Shown here one piece after another: positions 60,688 to 64,000 of a stretch of DNA of 64,000 bases. Each line of letters begins with the position of its first letter. The first letter of the stretch is position 1. The DNA is taken from contig CP066552.1 in the NCBI GenBank assembly GCA_016415585.1, positions 3,906,001 through 3,970,000 on the forward strand, in the 5' to 3' direction. The translations under genes and the position numbers were made by a program. The notes under the pieces were generated by a model. That model was not told the origin of the DNA. It ran no database searches and saw nothing but the letters and a program-made list of their open reading frames with translations. This DNA comes from Pectobacterium carotovorum (GTDB lineage Bacteria; Pseudomonadota; Gammaproteobacteria; Enterobacterales; Enterobacteriaceae).

Positions 60688-63600
60688 TTACGCGCGCAGG
60701 CTGCTCAGCTCACTGAGCGCCGCCAGCAGGGCATCCTGTTCAGGCTGATGCTGACGCAGCTGTTCGGTAAAGGCGGTTTTCCCCGCTGGCACTAACCGCT
60801 CTGCATCCCGGTTTTCAGCCGGGTCTGCGGCAGTGGGAACAACAGAGTGTGCAGGTAATTGCATCGCGCCACGGTCAGTTGTCATCTCTGCGCCATCGCC
60901 CTGCCCGGTTTGCAGCGTAATCGGTACGATCCGGCTGGTGCCGTCTGCGGCCTGCGCTTTCAGCGCCAGTTGGATCTGATTAACCTGCACTGCACTGGCA
61001 TCGGTAATGCGCACCACGCCACTGCGGGCATCGAACTGCACCCACGCAGGTAGAGGACGCCCGTTCGCCAGTTGCAGCGTCAGCGTGGCATTGCCTTCAC
61101 GCACGCTGAACATGCGCTGCGGCAGGCTAAAGGCGAGTGCGCCGGAGGCATCCGGCTGTAACGTGCCCTGCACGCTGCTGAAAGCCGATTCCAGCGACGT
61201 TGTCTGACCGCGCACGCTCAGGAACAGATTGGAATCAGCCGAACGCAGCGCGGCGTTATCGCGAAGGGACGCCTCAGCGCGTGAAGAGAAGTTGACCTGC
61301 TCCAGCGTCGGCATCAGCAATGACATCACCGGATCGAGCACCCAAGGAGCATCCGACTGGCGTGACGTATCGGCATCACGTTGGCGTACAGGTTCAGTGA
61401 CGATGTTGCTTGGTAGCGGTTGTGCTTCTGGGCGAGACAGATCGGCGACAATCGCCCCCAACGGCTGTTCGCGTTCTCTGTCACTCGAATCAACGGACAG
61501 GTTTGCGCCCTGCTGCACCAGTATCACCGGTGCCGCGGTTGCGGTGTTATCGGGGTTCACTGGCTCTGTTGGTGTACCAGGATCGACTGGCGTCGAGGCA
61601 GCATTGATCGTCAGCACCACATTGAGTGCCGTCGCGTTACCCGCGCTGTCTCTGGCGGTAATCGTCAGGTTGAACGTTCCCGCCGTTGACGGCGTGCCGC
61701 TGAGCGTCCGTGTTGCACTATCAAAACGCACGCCTTCTGGCAGTTGCGCATCATCAACGGTAAACGTCAGCGCATTATTTTCAGGATCGGTAAATAGCGT
61801 ACTCGGTAAGGTATAAGACCAGTTGGTGCCAGCCTGTGCCGTTGGCGGTGTGAACTGCTCTGCATGACCAACTGGCGGCAGGTTCACCTCTCTCGACAGC
61901 GTAACGTCGAGCACCTGCGGAGCGGAATCAGCTGCGCCGTCATTAAGCACCAGCGTCAGCGATGTCGCGCTCCCCGTCAGCTGTGCGCTCGTCGCCCAGC
62001 TAATCTGGCGAGCCAGCGCTGTCGCATCCGCACGAGAAAGGGCAGCAGTGAAGGTCACGGTGAGCTTACCGTCCGCCTGCGCGAAGGTGGCTACCGCTTG
62101 CCCGTCTTTGCTAATGACGCCATTCGCCAAGGTGAAACCGTTACCCGCAGTAAAATCGAAGCGATCGCTTGTTGAGGCCGTTTCACCGCGCTGTAGCGTG
62201 ATGGAGGCACCCTGATAATTTCCCGCCCCGCCGTTCAGTGCATCCAGTTCTGCATCACTGAGAACGATAGAAGGCGCGACAATCACCGCTGGGCCATCAA
62301 CGCGATAAACCGGCAGGCGTGAAGCCTCATCCAGCACCGACACGCCGTTGCCGAGCGTAATCAGACCACCGTCAACCGGCAGCAGATGAGTGAAGCCTGT
62401 ACCCTCGTTTTTCAGCGTATCGAGTTTTGTCAGCGTCTCGCCGTTCAATACATAGCGAGTGAGCGCCCCGTCGCTTTGCGTGACGTACAGCACCCGCGCA
62501 TCCGCAGCAAGGGCGATATGATTCACGGTGCCTTCTGCCGCCACGCGAGCAAGGTGTGTAAAGGTTCCCGTAGCGGTGTCCAGCGAGAAGGCATCGATCT
62601 GCCCTGCACTGGCGACAAAGATGCTGCGGCCATCGGCGCTGACCGTGAGTTGCTCCAGCCCGGATAACGTCACCGAATTTCCTTGCGCATCCGTAAACTG
62701 GCGCACATATCCCAATAGCGTCGGCTCACCGCTATCGCCACGCGTATACACAATCAGCGATGAACCATCATTAGCATTCGTAGTAACAAATACCAGATTG
62801 CCACGGCTGACTATTTCGCTGGATTGCCACAGGTAAGGTTCACTCCACATACCGCCTTCGATAAGCCCAGCATAAGCAAGCTTGCCTGTCGCTGAATCGC
62901 GGGTAAACCAGAGAAGGTTGTAGTTGTTGATGAGATACAGCGTCTTGCCATCATCAGACAGAGCGATCCCTTGGATGTCGTAAAGGTTGCTATTGTGTAT
63001 CTCGTAGTCATCAACGATGGTTTCTTTATGTTCCAGATTGCCTTCACTATTCCGGCTAAACCAAACAATCGCATTGCCGTCGGCACGCAGCGCATACACA
63101 CTGTTGCCATCGGCAGAAACCTGTAGCTGGCTTATTCCTGTCACGCCCTCTGCCGCCGCGAAGGTGCGCACATAGGTCAATTCGCCGCTGTCTGCATCTC
63201 GCTGGAATAACGCAATCGCGCCTTTATCATCGCTGACATACAGCGACAGCCCATCGGTCGTACGGGCGGCAGCCGTCAACGTGCCCAGCCCGCTAATCGC
63301 GGTGTAGGTATTCACCAAACGCAGTTCATCGGCAGAAAGCACTGGATCGTTCGCCACGACAGGCGTGTCGTTGATCGCGGTAATCGCTACCGACAAGGCC
63401 GTCACCTGAGACTCCAGATAGCGATCGGACAGCGTCACCGTCACTGCAACCTGCGCGGCTGGCGTACGGCTGTCGCTGGCGTAGGTAATCTGGCGCAGCG
63501 TATTCTGCACGTCTTCCGTGGTCGGAATTGTGCCTGCATTCGCGTTGAAGCGAATCGTCAGTACGCCATCCTGATTACTAACCTGAGCAATGGTGACGCC

Positions 63601-64000
63601 GTCTTTCTGAAGCGTATTGCCGGATAACGTCAGACCGTTTTCAGCACTGAAGCCCAGCTTATCCAGCGCCGTTTTACCGTCGCCCAGCGTAATCTTCAGC
63701 GTCGCGCCGTCGTAGTTGCCCTTGCCACCGTTGAGTTTGTCCATCTGTGCATCAGACACCGTCGCGTCCGGTGCCAGCACTATAGGGTCAGCGCGTTCGG
63801 TATACGTCGGCGTCGTCCCCGGAACCGTGATAATCGGCGCGGTATTGGTTTCTGCCGCAGGCACTAGCGTCAGCGTAATCGCCTGTTCCAGCGTGGTTTC
63901 CGGTGCAGTGCCGTTATAATCATTTTCCTTGATCATCAAGGTGACATGGCGTTCACCACTGGGAGCGCTGCCCAGATAGTTGTAGCCGATGCTGTCAATA
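60688..64000 (-). CDS. Large repeat-containing surface/secreted protein, C-terminal part (incomplete at window end)
   Basis: The reading frame stays open to base 64000 (it reads IDSIGYNYLGSAPSGERHVT before the first in-frame Met), so about 1100 C-terminal residues of a longer protein are visible. In order there is a cadherin-like module (VSDAQMDKLNGGKGNYDGAT), a beta-propeller of about seven YVTN-like blades (LQVSADGNSVYALRADGN and similar), and a second copy of the cadherin-like module (LSDAELDALNGGAGNYQGAS). A putative Ig (He-PIG) domain (LPEGVRFDSATRTLSGTPST) and a C-terminal region ending in ALLAALSELSSLRA complete it. No RTX nonapeptides are seen. It is first in a coupled run with TolC, HlyD and M50 genes, which makes it the likely exported substrate. 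Confidence 0.88.
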   Translation of the reverse strand, partial: IDSIGYNYLGSAPSGERHVTLMIKENDYNGTAPETTLEQAITLTLVPAAETNTAPIITVPGTTPTYTERADPIVLAPDATVSDAQMDKLNGGKGNYDGATLKITLGDGKTALDKLGFSAENGLTLSGNTLQKDGVTIAQVSNQDGVLTIRFNANAGTIPTTEDVQNTLRQITYASDSRTPAAQVAVTVTLSDRYLESQVTALSVAITAINDTPVVANDPVLSADELRLVNTYTAISGLGTLTAAARTTDGLSLYVSDDKGAIALFQRDADSGELTYVRTFAAAEGVTGISQLQVSADGNSVYALRADGNAIVWFSRNSEGNLEHKETIVDDYEIHNSNLYDIQGIALSDDGKTLYLINNYNLLWFTRDSATGKLAYAGLIEGGMWSEPYLWQSSEIVSRGNLVFVTTNANDGSSLIVYTRGDSGEPTLLGYVRQFTDAQGNSVTLSGLEQLTVSADGRSIFVASAGQIDAFSLDTATGTFTHLARVAAEGTVNHIALAADARVLYVTQSDGALTRYVLNGETLTKLDTLKNEGTGFTHLLPVDGGLITLGNGVSVLDEASRLPVYRVDGPAVIVAPSIVLSDAELDALNGGAGNYQGASITLQRGETASTSDRFDFTAGNGFTLANGVISKDGQAVATFAQADGKLTVTFTAALSRADATALARQISWATSAQLTGSATSLTLVLNDGAADSAPQVLDVTLSREVNLPPVGHAEQFTPPTAQAGTNWSYTLPSTLFTDPENNALTFTVDDAQLPEGVRFDSATRTLSGTPSTAGTFNLTITARDSAGNATALNVVLTINAASTPVDPGTPTEPVNPDNTATAAPVILVQQGANLSVDSSDREREQPLGAIVADLSRPEAQPLPSNIVTEPVRQRDADTSRQSDAPWVLDPVMSLLMPTLEQVNFSSRAEASLRDNAALRSADSNLFLSVRGQTTSLESAFSSVQGTLQPDASGALAFSLPQRMFSVREGNATLTLQLANGRPLPAWVQFDARSGVVRITDASAVQVNQIQLALKAQAADGTSRIVPITLQTGQGDGAEMTTDRGAMQLPAHSVVPTAADPAENRDAERLVPAGKTAFTEQLRQHQPEQDALLAALSELSSLRA

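Overview
The window looks like the chromosome of a soft-rot enterobacterium, most likely Pectobacterium. The main pointers are a secreted PL4 rhamnogalacturonate lyase (rhiE), a GPH-family sugar transporter with a KdgR-like operator just upstream of its start, the divergent lysA/lysR pair, an xylosidase/transporter pair, nifJ, and enterobacterial-type acs-yjcH-actP. This assignment comes from gene content and recognised protein families, not from a database search.

Layout. 0-3.4 kb: a GNAT gene, then an AT-rich two-gene unit encoding an unrecognised 365-residue protein and a protein with the hallmarks of a MACPF pore-forming domain, a candidate binary toxin. 3.6-4.7 kb: a LacI-family regulator. 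4.8-16.9 kb: a compact, minus-strand, translationally coupled run of twelve genes. In transcription order these are a Nudix hydrolase, a Gfo/Idh dehydrogenase, two DegT/DnrJ aminotransferase genes (one a two-domain fusion with a degenerate first domain), an FAD oxidoreductase, a HAD phosphatase, a membrane desaturase/hydroxylase, an MTA-phosphorylase-like enzyme, a second HAD, a solute-binding fold without a signal peptide, a NudK-like Nudix and an MFS exporter. It reads as an uncharacterised small-molecule (amino-sugar or aminocyclitol-like) biosynthetic cluster. A structured 204-bp MITE-like repeat lies in its 5' leader.

17.5-31 kb: mostly housekeeping and accessory pairs: XRE-cupin regulator/DMT exporter, lysA/lysR, LysR regulator with a secreted metallo-beta-lactamase-fold protein and a DsbA-family protein, a Sel1-repeat protein, an AT-rich repeat protein, GNAT, and a xyloside transporter plus GH43 enzyme. 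31-44.5 kb: nifJ, cytochrome b561, deaminated-glutathione amidase, L,D-transpeptidase, metY, a polyol/hexuronate dehydrogenase, a KdgR-box GPH transporter and an AI-2E-family permease.

44.7-46.3 kb: a decayed FecI-FecR-receptor signalling locus. It consists of a fecR-like gene broken by an in-frame TGA and an upstream chimeric reading frame that fuses fragments of a TonB receptor to the tail of an ECF sigma factor. 48.3-52.4 kb: the acetate operon acs-yjcH-actP, in which acs carries one in-frame TAG at a conserved Trp position. 52.5-54.2 kb: rhiE. 54.5-64 kb: a minus-strand export locus with no ABC ATPase: a very large surface or secreted protein (incomplete at the window end), a TolC-like lipoprotein, two HlyD-type adaptors (one with an extra N-terminal cytoplasmic domain), and an M50 metalloprotease fused to an HlyD domain. 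Together with the biosynthetic cluster and the MACPF pair, it is one of the three best candidates for an undescribed system.
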